DNA from: Spongilla lacustris
Taxonomy: Eukaryota > Porifera > Demospongiae > Spongillida > Spongillidae
Direction: 5' to 3'
Length of the DNA stretch: 64,000 nt
NCBI GenBank assembly: GCA_949361645.1
Contig: OX442427.1
Coordinates: forward strand, 926,003 to 990,002
The notes under the pieces: model-generated
What the model was told of the DNA's origin: nothing
Database searches by the model: none
Seen by the model: only the letters and a program-made list of their open reading frames with translations
Translations under genes and position numbers: made by a program
Shown here: positions 1-15,000 of the stretch, piece by piece
How positions within the stretch are numbered: position 1 is the first letter of the stretch
How the letters are laid out: the number at the start of each line of letters is the position of its first letter

Positions 1-31
1 TGCTGAATGCATTTGAACTGTTACTTTGCAG

Positions 32-541
32 TATGTCGCCTGCACATTGCTCTCCATGGGTGCCTACAAGGGAGGTGAGAGGTCACACATGTACATGTAT
101 AGCAGTGGTGTGATGGTGCATGTGTGATGTGTGTGTGTGCCTGTGCTGTAGGGAGTATATGTCCACTACTTATGCTCTGAATGCTGGCTATGTCCAAGTG
201 GCCGAGGTGAACAACATCATTGTACTGTTCCCCCAAGTCACCAACAACATACCAGATGGCTCTAACCCTAATGGCTGCTGGGACTGGTGAGTGTACTGCA
301 GGCCTAGATCACTGCTCACCCTCGCCAATCTTCTCCACAGGTGGGGCTACACTGGGAAGAACTATGGTGATTTTAGCAACAGTCTTTCCTAACAATCGTT
401 CACTCCATTGTTCTTTTTTCAGCCTATAACACAGGACCCCAAATGGCAGGAGTGAAGCTGATGCTGGATAGGGTGGCCGGCCTCAAAGTGCCAACACCTG
501 TGTGCCGTGAGGCCACTCGAGGGACGTGTGAGCAGGCTTGA
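32..541 (+). CDS. PHB-depolymerase-type esterase, copy A (3' end only)
   Basis: Last four exons of a gene cut by the left edge: 32-74, 152-286, 341-366 and 423-541 (stop 539-541), each with GT-AG borders. The first visible exon encodes LHIALHGCLQG, the block that supplies the oxyanion-hole Cys in circularly permuted PHB depolymerases. Across the next junction it reads GCWDWWGYTG, then GPQM; all three blocks are typical of bacterial and fungal extracellular poly(3-hydroxybutyrate) depolymerases. The predicted product is a secreted serine esterase acting on short-chain polyesters. Exon borders match those of the complete copy at 2116-4028, so this is a tandem duplicate on the same strand. Its C-terminus runs about 17 residues past that of copy B and contains two extra Cys. 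The catalytic Ser, Asp and His lie outside the window. Confidence 0.8.
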
Positions 542-2062
542 CAAGATGCATGTTCAACATGGTGCATCACACAAACATGTTGGCTACTGGTTAAACGTTT
601 ATACCAGTTATGATATAACTGGCCAGCATTATACAGTGAAAGGATTAAAAATTAGTCAATGTTGATATGCACTAAGGCAAACAATAACAGGATCTATTCA
701 TCTAAAATGAGCTGGAACCACAGCGTGAATACTTCAAATGTAATGTAATTTATAAAGGGAAGGTTAATTAATAAGAGTAACAATCTTGATCATGTCAACT
801 CCTGTCATGCTGACATCTTGGTTAAGGATTGGGAAATGTGGCAGGCAGGCCTGCTGCCTTTGACATCATTGTGCTAACCTCTCTGCTAAATCCAAAGTTA
901 CATTTTGAAAAATGAGGGTGATTGCTTTTGCCAAGTTGGTAAAACATAACAGAAATGTCTGGAGCTTGGGTGGGTGTACAGTTGAAACATTGCTCTTGTG
1001 ATGCTCAGAAAGCATTTTGTAAGCAGCCATCTGAATTTCTGATGTGTGAGGTTGCCTAAGTCTGGATATTCTCATATATATGGTCTGGTCCTCAGACTAA
1101 GCATCCTTGCATGTGACAGTGTCACTTATCTATAGTAGATTAAAGTTACTTATTATTGTGTGTATACATTTAATACTTGCACAATAAGAATGAGTAGTAC
1201 ATTTAATAAATTAAATTACACTGCTTGACATGTATCCATGAAATTCTGGGGCACCATAGAAGTACCAGCAAGACCCTAGCAGTTTACCTCATTAGGACAA
1301 ACTCCTAGATGACAAAATATGCCATGAGCCCAAGGACATGTACCCTGAATTGAAAGAACAATGCGAGACGTGCCCAACGCCACCAAAGGAGCTACTGGGG
1401 GAGGGAGGGAGGGGAGCTAAAATGACCCTTCACGCGTGCGAGCGTGTGAAGGGTCCGAAATGCGCGCCGCTATGAGACAGGAGACATGTACATTTGTGAA
1501 TTTTTTTTTCAGGAAAAAGTGGTCCGGTTAAAACCGTGGAACCGGACTGGAGGCTATGGCACATTGGCACTGCACTTTCTGCATGGTACATCATTCTTGT
1601 CGTGCTTATGTAGTTCACCATCGACAGCTGCTCCTGAAATAGAACTCTTAAAATTAGTTTAGTGGATGAATGACTTTACACTTAACTAAATGCTGCAGGT
1701 GAAGACAGTGACCAGTTTGTGATTACTGCATCTGATTTGCCCTTGACTCCTCTGTTGGTGCCTTTTTTAGCCTGTGGAGAGAAAGACCAAAGTGTCCCTG
1801 AATATGGATCAAAATTATAAAAAAATATCATGCTGTGGTGATTCAATCCCCAAATGTGAGCTAATATTCTTATATTAGTTAAATACATGTACATGTAACT
1901 GCGAAAGAATAGGTGATGGGCCCACAATTTAACTACTTACTTGCCTTTGCGCTGATGGTCGGTCGGTACGGCCGGTCAAGTCACTCGTTAACACAAACTA
2001 TGAATACGCGACGTATCATGTGTAGCTTTGCGCCGGACCGTAGAAAATTCTTTAATACAGGA
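542..2062. other. Intergenic spacer between the esterase copies
   Basis: AT-rich, without a recognisable exon or RNA gene. The 3' flank of copy A has AATAAA-like stretches (for example near 1206). A short GC-rich patch lies near 1430-1475. I see nothing else of note. Confidence 0.5.
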
Positions 2063-2070
2063 TCACGTGC
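2063..2070. promoter_or_regulatory. E-box (TCACGTGC) upstream of esterase copy B
   Basis: CACGTG core about 47 bp upstream of the copy B start codon. The same core recurs just upstream of three other transcription units in the window. No TATA box is evident. A regulatory role is inferred from position only. Confidence 0.35.
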
Positions 2071-2115
2071 GTGTGACACCGTAAACAAGCCAAGCTAGCT
2101 AGCCCCGCATAGCGC

Positions 2116-4028
<1,913 letters not shown>

Positions 4029-4384
4029 TTTCATACAATGTGGATTGTGTGTTTGTGTATGTGTGTGTGTGTGTGTGTGTGTGTTTATTGTCTCTTGTAT
4101 ATGAATGTAAAATTATCAAGTCCAAATAAATGACAGTAGAACACATTGTGATTTGTGTGCTAAACTGTGGCAAAGCTTTATATATTATCTCAGGTTGTGG
4201 GCGCTTGAATGTATGTCCAAACAATCATGCGTGACCAGGCGCCCATTGCACAGTCGTAGGAAATAGATTGAATGAGATGCAATATTAAGTTCAAACAACG
4301 TTGGACAAACTTTAATAGGGGAGTGATTAGTAACTGCATATGATGCGCATTAAATAGAGTGCTAAGTCAAATTATGGTATTACA

Positions 4385-4588
4385 TACACGGCCAATTCTT
4401 ACGCTACGTGAATCAGATCCGCTACCCAAAGGTCGTGATTCAGTCATGAAGCGGACTTAATTTCCTGAAATTTACTGACCTTGTTCCGAATACTATTGAA
4501 TTCTATTGGAAATTAAGTCCGCTTCACGGCTGAATCACGACCTTTGGGTAGCGGATCTGATTCACTTAGCGTAAGAATTGGCCGTGTA
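4385..4588. mobile_element. 204-bp fold-back (MITE-like) inverted repeat
   Basis: The left end TACACGGCCAATTCTTACGC is mirrored by the right end, and the arms of roughly 80 bp stay nearly complementary inwards around a loop of about 45 bp. No coding capacity. The size and terminal symmetry fit a non-autonomous DNA transposon; no clear target-site duplication was identified. Confidence 0.7.
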
Positions 4589-4658
4589 CTTGGTACAGGG
4601 TACATGTATAGCGTAGGTAGTGATCGCCACATGCGATAACGTCAGGGGTGTTCGCCAC

Positions 4659-4702
4659 ACCATAGATAGTATAGTACATGTATCTACTATACTATCTATG
4701 GT
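4659..4702. repeat. Short perfect inverted repeat
   Basis: ACCATAGATAGTATAG is mirrored at the right end with a short loop. It could form a cruciform or be a small fold-back remnant. A similar but shorter palindrome (CATAGATATTA arms) lies at 33611-33640. Confidence 0.7.
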
Positions 4703-5049
4703 AAAACTGTGTATGGTGCTAACAAAGGAGCCTATTAGGGGTGCTTTAAATTTATACAGAAAGATCCAAACTAGTTAATTCAGTCTTTATACGCTGGCGT
4801 TACCTGACGTTACCCTACATTAGTAAGGTTTGGTAGGTTCGGTTGAAACGCCAAGCCATGAAATAAGCACGCTTCACGTTGTACAACTCTGAGTCGGGGC
4901 ACATCTCTGACGAAGGATATACTTATCGATACAACACATCTGGCGTTTCATTTACCTCTAGCTCTTTAGAAACGTGTGAATATTAGCTCATCACGCCGAG
5001 ACATCAATCATAGCATTAACCCTTCCCACTCCACCAAATTCAGCAAGAG

Positions 5050-5057
5050 GCACGTGA
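5050..5057. promoter_or_regulatory. E-box (GCACGTGA) upstream of Unkempt
   Basis: CACGTG core at 5051-5056, about 130 bp upstream of the Unkempt start codon. Role inferred from recurrence at other promoters in the window. Confidence 0.35.
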
Positions 5058-5184
5058 GATCGTACAATTGCGCAATTACTTGTACATGTAGCGGATGTAA
5101 ACAAAGGCGAGAAAATAAGGGGGTTACGATTTGCGACGTTCTGATGGCACAGTTTCGCTAGAGGAGATAGCAATTTTTTACTTT

Positions 5185-8100
5185 ATGGCGGCGACACAAG
5201 ATTCTACCGGTTTTCACCGTGTTGCCTCGGCTTCAACACCAGTCAGTGAAACTCCTCTGCATTACAGGCAAGTGTGTACGGTAGCCAAGTATGATTGGTA
5301 GCATAGCTTTAGCTGAACGGAGAAGGCGGGATTGAAAACCTAGCGGGAAAGGCGTTATAAAGCGAGGAGTGCTGACTTGGCACAAGGCCTGATTGTTGCT
5401 CTGTTACAGTTACTTGAAGGAATTCAGGACTGAGCAGTGTAAGGCATTCCTCCAACATAAGTGCAACCAACATCGCCCCTTTACTTGTTTTAATTGGCAC
5501 TTCGTGAACCAGAGAAGACGTCGTTCTGTCAAACGCAGGGATGGTTCGTTTAATTACAGTCCGGACATTTATTGCAATGTATACGACGAGAACACGGGAA
5601 TGTGCCCGAACGGTGACGAGTAAGTGTAGTGGATGCGAAGGCACTGTGTTCACCTGTGCCCACGACCCCCCCCCCCCCCCCCCCTCCCCCCCCTTGCAGC
5701 TGTCCGTACCTGCATCGCAATGCGGGGGACACCGAGAGACGGTACCACCTACGCTACTACAAAACGAGTACATGCGTGTACGAGACGGACGCGCGCGGCT
5801 ACTGCGTGAAGAACGGGCCGCACTGTGCCTTCGCCCACGGCGCCTACGACTTGAGGGCTCCCATTTACGACAACAAAGACGGGGAGGAAGAAACCAAGCT
5901 TGTTGCGCCATTGGTCGGGAGCCTGGAAAAGGAGAGAGGGGTCCTGGTTGATGACCCAAGGTGGCAAGGTAAGGTGTGATTAGCTCGGGTGTTTTGGTGA
6001 GATGGAGGGGGGAGGGGGCTTACTATATGGATGTACCTGTATGTACCAGTTATGGTATGTCATGTGTATATCGGTGAAGAGACACTTTGCGTTCGCATGC
6101 TTGTTGCTGTTTGCAGATTCAAGCTTTGTACTGACACATTATAAGACAGAGCAGTGTAGACGACCCCCCAGACTATGTCGACAGGGATATGCCTGCCCTT
6201 TCTTCCACAACAACAAAGACAGAAGGAGAAGCCCTAAATGCTACAAATACAGGTGGGCAAAAAAAAAGCAACCAATTTTCTGTTTGGTGGTTGTAGCACT
6301 GCACTTTGTTCTTCTCTGCATCATATATAAAAAAAAGGTCTACCCCATGCCCCAATGTGAAGCTGAATGACGAGTGGGGTGACTTTGTCAACTGTGAGCA
6401 AGGTGACAGCTGTTGCTACTGTCACACACGCACAGAGCAGCAGTTCCATCCCGAGGTTGGTTGGCCTGCCCTTGTCTAATGTGTTATGACTTCAACTGGC
6501 CTCCACTGCTCATCTTTTTTTAATGTGTCGTTAAGCTTTCTATGACTGCTTCTGTTTTGTATACAGATTTACAAGTCAACCAAGTGTAATGATGTCCAGC
6601 AAACAGGTTACTGCCCGAGAGGGCCCTTCTGTGCGTTTGCCCATGATGAAAGTAAGTCTGTATTTGACACATAACCACTTGGAAATGCATTTCTGCCACC
6701 TGTTGATTGAACCAACACCTACCACCTTACCATATGTTTCAATCAATAGAAGAGCTTACTGCCCCAAGGGAATTGACAGATGCACCCATGGCCAGCACCC
6801 CAAGTCCTGTTGTTATGATGGTGAGTACAGTTAATCTATGTGCATGCCCCTTTTTAATAATAATAATTTGAAGGGCAATAATGGTGTGATGGATGGAGAC
6901 CTCCGGAGCGAATCTCCATACGCCAAGTCCTCACCTCAGCCCATTGGCAGACCGGAGAGGGTGGAGAGACCACCAAGTACACTGGAGAACTTCCAGAGGG
7001 CACCAGGGGCAGAGGTGAAGAGCAGGTCCTTTGAGGACGATAGCCAGGTGAGCTCATGCCTTCAGACAAGTGTGTGTTGACTGCTGAATTATTCCACAAA
7101 AATATACGTTTATTTAATTTAGATGTATATGTGGAATAAAGTACAGCCTATTGAGAGTGACATTAACTTTGACGAGAATGACAAAATGAGGAGAAAAAAG
7201 GTATATATTATACTACATACCACATACATGGGGGGTGGGTACATGCCACATACAGGGGGTGTGGGTATATTATACTACATACCACATACATGGGGGTGTG
7301 GGTATATTATACTACATGGGGCATGGGCATATTTAGTGTAGGTTCACAGAAAGCACCTTATTTTTGGGCTCTGCTAGGTGCACTTTTGTGAATGCTTGTA
7401 GTTCCCTTGCCAACTGTCTTGCTGCCTCAGCACCACATACTACGTGAAATATGCTGTTTTAATCACTGTCTGGACATACATACATTAAATCTATGTGTGT
7501 GTGTGTGTTGGGATGGCCCAACATAGCATCAATTACTAAGAGCCTCGTTTGGTGGGGCAATGAGCCCAGAAGGCCTGCTGCAGGGCCAAAGCCTCCCTTC
7601 CTCTGTGTCTGACGCCTTGGAGGCCATGGTGGGAGGAGGTCTGGATGACCTCACTGTGGGGGACCTTGACCCAGCCGCAGGATTGCACAGTGAAATGCAA
7701 GCCACTTCAGATGTAAGTTCTCTGTCTGGATGCAGAGATGCCATCAGTATTCACTCCTTTATTTGCAATACATAATAGCTACTAAGAGGCAACATGGTTA
7801 GGCAGTCGCCAGTTGATCAGGGATTTGCGCAACCTTTTCAGCCACATATTTCAGTATCTACATATTCATATGCCAATCAGCTGGGACCTTTCTCCCCATA
7901 CAATCAACCTGTGAGGACAGCTTTCAATAACCTGCTTGCCCATGACTGGTCTGACGCCTCCGTTCAGCTACCAAGACTATCAGTTGGTCCACAGTATGGG
8001 TCTTCTCCCAAGCAGTCACCTTTGGTAAGCTCTTGCTCTTTTCCTTCTGCCTCTTCTCTGTTACTCTCACTACCTTGGTCTTGATTTGGTATTCTTTATA

Positions 8101-8818
8101 CGTGTACCCCAGTTTCATGCTACCATGGGTTCACCTCTGGAGAAGACAGAAGTTTTAAATCTCAAAGAGGAACTGGAACAGACAAAAGCCAGTCTGAGCT
8201 CATGGCAGGATTCCTGGAAGCAGGCTAAAGATGCCTGTGATGCTTGGAAAAAGGAAGCTGAGGACAGCAGCTGTAGGGCCAAGGGTGAAAAAGAGGAAGC
8301 TGTCAAAACAATTGATGAGGTAAGGGTGGGGGTTTGTTGTCTGAGCCTGCTGCAATAACAGACATGCTCCTCCACCTGTCTTGTGGGGAAAAAAAAAAAA
8401 CTTTCTTGTAGCTAGGAAAGAAGGTACAAGAGCTTGAACTGAAGGTGGAGAGCCTTCAGGGTGGAGCACTACAGTCGTTAGCACCCAAAGCAGAGCTCAA
8501 AACCATGCCAGTGTCACAGTTGGTGCAACTACAAAAACAATTCAGACAAGATCTGAGCCACATTGAGGCTGTAAGTGTGGTACATAAGGGGACTTATAAT
8601 TAAAAAATTGAGAGAGTTTTGTTTTTCTGCAGTGTGTGTCTCAAAGATTGGCTCTCCTCTGTGTGGCATGCAAAGAGTTTCCACGCTGTGTAGTGTTCCA
8701 GCCGTGCCAGCACCTTGTCGTGTGTGAGAAATGCGCCGAGGGGCTAGGCAAAGAGCCTAAGTGTCCCCACTGTGGAGCTCGCGTAACTCAATGTAGCTCG
8801 ATCATCATTCCAGTATAG
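5185..8818 (+). CDS. UNK: Unkempt-type CCCH zinc-finger / RING protein
   Basis: Fourteen exons: 5185-5267, 5410-5619, 5700-5968, 6117-6252, 6338-6455, 6567-6651, 6750-6820, 6874-7047, 7123-7200, 7527-7712, 7779-8024, 8113-8319, 8412-8570 and 8633-8818. The N-terminal third holds the CCCH zinc fingers: YLKEFRTEQC, then HWHFVNQRRRR-like NWHFVNQRRRR, GDTERRYHLRYYKT, RRPPRLCRQGYACPFFHN and CHTRTEQQFHPE, all hallmarks of Unkempt. A variable Ser/Pro-rich middle leads to a coiled coil with SWKQAKDACDAWKKEAE and a C-terminal RING with its Cys/His pairs intact (CVACKEF, PCQHLVVCEKC, CPHC). Unkempt binds UAG-rich mRNA and represses translation, and it shapes neuronal morphology in bilaterians. Intron 1 uses a GC donor (AG|GCAAGT). 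Length and domain order match the vertebrate protein; the small middle exons are the least certain. Confidence 0.95.
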
Positions 8819-9091
8819 GTTTCACCTGATCATCATACGTTAGGAGCTATTTTATTCCAATTTCTATGCAGAGACGTATGGTATTTTATTATTTTAGCCT
8901 CTAAATAGTCCGTCTTTTTTTTAATTTTAATGGTCATGTATCCACCCTAATATTTAAATGCCTCTGTGGCTATTTTGCAATTTCACACACGTGGATATCC
9001 CCCCCTTTATGGAGGAGGGAAAGCTGGCAAAGCAATGTTAATTGCATGGTTGGCAGATTCATGTGTTGCATCACACAATTGAATGAGCGCA

Positions 9092-11955
9092 TTATGTAAA
9101 TTTGAGTGCACCCAACCGACTTGTCAGCGCATCAGCATCCAATTGTCTGAAGTGAACAACGTCATCCTCACGGTCCAAGCATCCCTGCAGCTTACAGATC
9201 TCTTCTTCCATCTTGTGTCGGAGCTCCTGACGTAGCTTGGTCATCAGCTGTTTGAGACATGGGCAAAGCATGAATTTTGAGATAGGTGTTTATGCACCCC
9301 AGTCTTCATCTGGTATGCATGTGCTGTTGTAAGCAATTTGCCTTGCAAGATATTTAATGCCTTAATGACAATTAACACCACACTGATGCTCACACAAACC
9401 CACCATGCACCAAACACATGACACACATTAAAAAAATAAATAAATAAACATACACACACTAGGTGCACATGCAAACACATGCACATGCCAACTGGCATTC
9501 CTAGCAAGCTGACCACAAATAAGCACTTGCATAGGTTATACACACTAGCTAGCACTTCAAAGAAACACCACCACTATTTACACATATCTTATACACAATA
9601 AAGTCTTGCAACCTACACATATCTTATACACAATAAAGTCTTGCATCCTACACATATCTTATACACAATGAAGTCGCATCATATACGCACTCAAGCAATA
9701 AACACACACATGCATGCACACATACTCCTCCTGCACCTGATGTTGTGCTTTTTGTCTGACTTCAACCTCCACCTTTTCCCTGGCAACTGACTCAGCCAGC
9801 ATGAGGAGTTGGTCTTTGTAGCTGTGCAGATTTAGTAGGCAACATACAACATTAATATTTTAGTCTTTATAAGAAGATTTTGAAACATACAAATTCTCCA
9901 ATGCCTCCATCTGTTGGTTACATAAGCGTGTCTTTTCCTGCTGCTTCTCTCTTGAATACTTCTTCATCTCTCTCACTTTCTCCTTCTGCAAGTCCAACAA
10001 CTCTTCAAACGCTTGCCGAAATACCTAATGTGACAACGCCGATTTGCTAACAGCAAGAAGTATCCCAAAAGGTCCTGTTGCCCACCTGTTCCTCCTTAGT
10101 CCTCCTCCTCTGAAGCTTGGCCTTCAGCCTCAGCTCATACTCATCATAGTACCTTCTGGCTTTGGCAGCCGCTAGTCGACGGTTGTGTAAGCTGGTCCTC
10201 ACAGCTTGTTGCTCTTGTTTCAACTCCTGCTGCCTTTGCTGGAGTACACAAAGGTCATATAAACTCTCCCACAGCAGTGTGTACCCAATTACCATTCTTC
10301 TGGTATGCTCCAAGTCCCTTCTGATCAATTGTAGGAGAGACTTGTGTTGTTCACTTACCTGTGCAACCTGAGTGCGGAAACAACGGTACATTCTATGCTC
10401 CTCACACACCTCCTCCCTTCCCTATCCTCGTCCCATCACCTTCCGAACAGATGCAGGATTTGGATTTGTTAGGGAAGTGATCTGCTTCAGTTGCTTCTGC
10501 CAAAGTCTGCGCAACGTTGCAGGGCTTGTGTGGATACCTGGAAACTCTTCTTGTATTAAGGTAAGTATGTCATTGCCTGTGGTGGATTGCAGGCAGGCCT
10601 TACATACAACGCCATTACAATTAGTGCTCACCAGCCATTGGAAAGCTAGAATCCAAGCATTCGCGTTTTGACAGTGCGTGCTGAAGTCGCTTGTGTTTGG
10701 AATAGTGTACCTGAATGTTGGAAATAGTTTGCAGTGTTGTGGTACGGATATGCTACTAAGCACCTTTTTTGTTTTGTGCTTCTTGTGCTCTTTGATGTAG
10801 CTTTGACAAAGCAAAGACAGCACAGCATCTCTGCTCAGCTCTTCAGCAGACTCAGCACCCCGCATGGTCTCCCTATGCTTCTCTTCTTCCTCCTGTTCGT
10901 CTTCTTCCTCCTCCTCCTCTTCCTCCTCCTCCTCCTCCTCCTCCTCCTCCTCTTTTCCCTCCTCCTCCTCTTCTTTGTCCTCTTCCATCACTTCCTTCAC
11001 TTCACCTTCTTCATTACTGGCAGACAATAATTGTGCCTGGTCTGTGTCACAATGATGTATAGACACCTTGGGGTTTGAAGAGGAAGGTGGATGTTCCTGC
11101 ATGGAGGACTTACTACCTCTGGAGGCACCCGCTTGCAATTGGACTTGTGCAGGGGTGGGCATTGGAAAGAATACTCTGGACTTGGTTGTAGCATGTGGAG
11201 TGCTGTGATGTAGTGGGGAGTTCAACCGTTGGGAGGTTGGGGTGTGTGCAGGGCTTTGGATGGTGGAAGGAGGAAGAGTACTTGGAGGTCGACAGTCAGA
11301 CACGGTTTCAATAGACTGGGAAGGAGAGAGGGGTTCGATGCTCAAAAAATGTGAAGTATTTGAAAGGTCCAGGTTTTCAGAGACTGCAACAGCATGTCCT
11401 AACAAGTAGAAATGCATTACTGTCTTTAATAGTAAAAGCCATTTGGAATAAAACCTTTTTTATCAAAGGGGGTTTCCTCTGGTATCTTAAGTAGAAGTGC
11501 AAATATGTCCAAAAGATGTCTGATGGCCAAAATGTCACCACATGCAATGTCTACGCCTTTTATGTGCTCCAAGGTCACATGCGGCCGGAGATGCTGGGCA
11601 AGTGTGTCCACAAGCATTTGACATTTTTGAGCTTCGGTTCCTCCAGTTTTATGACACGTATCTAAGGATATACAAAGGGGGGGGGGGGGGGGGGGGGGGG
11701 GGGAGGGGGGGGCTGTTTTAGAACTAAAGCTCATGCCCAGGTGTGTATTACCTGGAGCAGGCTTTCCGCTAAACGTTTCATAAAGCTGGCAGAACAGGAC
11801 CGAGTTGCATTCAGCAACTATACGTACCACTTTGCATTGGCCCACATGTGATAGTATTTTATTCGCTAGCTCTATAACTGCAAAAGAGACAAGGCACTGT
11901 AACACCCAGCAGGATCTAAAATAATAAAATAATAACAGATACCTTCTGTTTCCAT
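9092..11955 (-). CDS. CEP95: Centrosomal protein CEP95-like
   Basis: Minus-strand exons: 11955-11943, 11877-11752, 11661-11455, 11398-10440, 10358-10293, 10238-10086, 10024-9891, 9821-9737 and 9247-9092. The first exon is only 13 nt. The N-terminus (VIELANKILSHVG, then a calponin-homology-like helical region) and the C-terminal coiled coil match my memory of CEP95: RLWQKQLKQI, AKARRYYDEYELRLKAK, MEALENFYKDQ, a HKMEEEI stretch and the ending FRQLDADALTSRL. CEP95 is a centrosome and spindle-pole protein. Between the two conserved ends lies a Ser/Thr/Pro-rich linker with a Glu-rich run (about 10870-10990). The large exon may hide one small intron (about 10780-10600) because that stretch looks non-conserved. 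Its start codon is 64 bp from that of GPN1. Confidence 0.85.
11680..11713. repeat. Poly-G tract in a CEP95 intron
   Basis: About 33 G residues with one A interruption, inside the intron between the second and third CEP95 exons. It can form G-quadruplexes on the + strand. Confidence 0.9.
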
Positions 11956-12019
11956 GGAAAGTTATTAGTAATTCTATTTATAGCGCGGTAGAGAAAATAA
12001 TTGAATTCATGCTTGCAAC
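11956..12019. promoter_or_regulatory. Shared CEP95/GPN1 head-to-head promoter interval
   Basis: Only 64 bp separate the two divergent start codons, so both 5' UTRs and the core promoter must fit here or overlap the genes. It is AT-rich and contains TATTTATAGCG near 11978. No E-box. Confidence 0.6.
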
Positions 12020-15000
12020 ATGAGCGCGAGCCACGACGAAGGGTCTGAAGGAGCCAGTTCATTGGCCAGCAAGCCTACATGCATTATATGTCTTGGAATG
12101 GCTGGGTCTGGCAAAACAACGTTTGTCCAGGTGAGTTAATACCAACGCACAAATGTGTAACGACACTGCATGTATAGGCCTACTCTGATTTCCGTCGTTT
12201 ACTGGCAGAGATTGAATGCGTACTTGCATGCACGGAAGACTCCGCCGTACGTTATCAACCTGGATCCTGCCGTGCACGAGGTACCTTATCCTGCAAACAT
12301 TGGTGAGAAAAGCTTGCACCTGGCACCATTCCATGCACTGTTTTTATTATTTTTTATTAAAATGAGGTGCTATCAGTCATGTCTGTATTCCCGCCACGTG
12401 GAATTAATGTACATGCACAAAGAATTATACGGTTCCAGTAAATAACGTGTTTGATATATGATATGGGAAAAGATCTGCAAAAAAGGGGCCTACCGTATTT
12501 TTGTGTAACTTTCTAGGACAAGCAAGTAATGTGTGTGTTGAAATGTGTGGCACATTCAGTGCCTGTATAACTCTGTGACAGATAATCTGATTCTCAGTGT
12601 GTAAGAATTTAGAGGACATTTCAGACTTCCAAAAATTTAAAAAAAACTGTAGGACCCTTGTTGCAGATCTGTTCCCATACGATCTTGCTGAGCACATGGC
12701 TGGCACAAAGTAGCTCTTAAAACAACTTGAAGTGGTAGAGGAAGGTGCCATTCCAGGCCCCTAGTAAGTAGAATGGCACCTAGTACTATGCTTTCGCTTC
12801 ACTACACGTATGGGGATGCTGTAATAAATTGGAAGGAAAAAGTCGATGCAGAAAAGTTTTCATTCCATACCATCCCTCATCCCATACCATCCCTCATCTT
12901 AACCCTTCCCAGCTCCCTAAATCTGCTCATTAATAAGACAAATGCAAGGTTTCTGTTTCCTTATGTTTGCACAGCAGTACTGGCTCCAAACGCCACCAAA
13001 GAATATTCATGCTATATGGCAATCCATCTAGATATCTGCATCAGGGAGTATAGGCATTGTGTTATAGCAAACATGCATCAGGGAGTATAGGCATTGTGTT
13101 GTAGCAAACATGCACCAGGGAGTATAGGCAGTGTGTTGTAGCAAACATGCACCAGGGAGTATAGGCAGTGTGTTGTAGCAAACATGCACCAGGGAGTATA
13201 GGCAGTGTGTTGTAGCAAACATGCACCAGGGAGTATAGGCAGTGTGTTGTAGCAAACATGCATCAGGGAGTATAGGCATTGTGTTGTAGCAAACATGCAC
13301 CAGGGAGTATAGGCAGTGTGTTATAGCAAACATGCATCAGGGAGTATAGGCATTGTGTTGTAGCAAACATGCACCAGGGAGTATAGGCAGTGTGTTGTAG
13401 CAAACATGCACCAGGGAGTATAGGCAGTGTGTTGTAGCAAACATGCACCAGGGAGTATAGGCAGTGTGTTGTAGCAAACATGCACCAGGGAGTATAGGCA
13501 TTGTGTTGTAGCAAACATGCACCAGGGAGTATAGGCAGTGTGTTGTAGCAAACATGCACCAGGGAGTATAGGCAGTGTGTTGTAGCAAACATGCATCAGG
13601 GAGTATAGGCAGTGTGTTGTAGCAAACATGCACCAGGGAGTATAGGCAGTGTGTTGTAGCAAACATGCATCAGGGAGTATAGGCAGTGTGTTATAGCAAA
13701 CATGCACCAGGGAGTATAGGCAGTGTGTTGTAGCAAACATGCACCAGGGAGTATAGGCAGTGTGTTATAGCAAACATGCACCAGGGAGTATAGGCATTGT
13801 GTTGTAGCAAACATGCACCAGGGAGTATAGGCAGTGTGTTATAGCAAACATGCACCAGGGAGTATAGGCAGTGTGTTGTAGCAAACATGCACCAGGGAGT
13901 ATAGGCAGTGTGTTGTAGCAAACATGCACCAGGGAGTATAGGCAGTGTGTTGTAGCAAACATGCACCAGGGAGTATAGGCAGTGTGTTGTAGCAAACATG
14001 CACCAGGGAGTATAGGCAGTGTGTTGTAGCAAACATGCACCAGGGAGTATAGGCAGTGTGTTGTAGCAAACACGCATCAGGGAGTATAGGCAGTGTGTTG
14101 TAGCAAACATGCATCAGGGAGTATAGGCAGTGTGTTGTAGCAAACATGCATCAGGGAGTATAGGCAGTGTGTTGTAGCAAACATGCACCAGGGAGTATAG
14201 GCAGTGTGTTGTAGCAAACATGCACCAGGGAGTATAGGCAGTGTGTTGTAGCAAACATGCACCAGGGAGTATAGGCATTGTGTTGTAGCAAACATGCACC
14301 AGGGAGTATAGGCAGTGTGTTGTAGCAAACACGCATCAGGGAGTATAGGCAGTGTGTTGTAGCAAACATGCACCAGGGAGTATAGGCAGTGTGTTATAGC
14401 AAACACGCACCAGGGAGTATAGGCAGTGTGTTGTAGCAAACATGCACCAGGGAGTATAGGCATTGTGTTGTAGCAAACATGCACCAGGGAGTATAGGCAT
14501 TGTGTTGTAGCAAACATGCACCAGGGAGTATAGGCAGTGTGTTGTAGCAAACATGCATCAGGGAGTATAGGCAGTGTGTTGTAGCAAACATGCACCAGGG
14601 AGTATAGGCAGTGTGTTATAGCAAACATGCACCAGGGAGTATAGGCAGTGTGTTGTAGCAAACACGCACCAGGGAGTATAGGCAGTGTGTTGTAGCAAAC
14701 ATGCACCAGGGAGTATAGGCATTGTGTTGTAGCAAACATGCACCAGGGAGTATAGGCATTGTGTTGTAGCAAACATGCACCAGGGAGTATAGGCAGTGTG
14801 TTGTAGCAAACATGCATCAGGGAGTATAGGCAGTGTGTTGTAGCAAACATGCACCAGGGAGTATAGGCAGTGTGTTGTAGCAAACATGCACCAGGGAGTA
14901 TAGGCAGTGTGTTGTAGCAAACATGCACCAGGGAGTATAGGCAGTGTGTTGTAGCAAACATGCACCAGGGAGTATAGGCAGTGTGTTGTAGCAAACATGC

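Larger units (their letters stand above)
4029..5049. other. Intergenic spacer with fold-back elements
   Basis: No exon seen. It contains a TG tract (4057-4084) in the 3' flank of the esterase with AATAAA at about 4124, and two inverted repeats listed separately. Confidence 0.5.

Noticed and set aside
12059..12334. Minus-strand ORF over GPN1 exons 1-2
   Set aside because: Antisense shadow of conserved GTPase exons.
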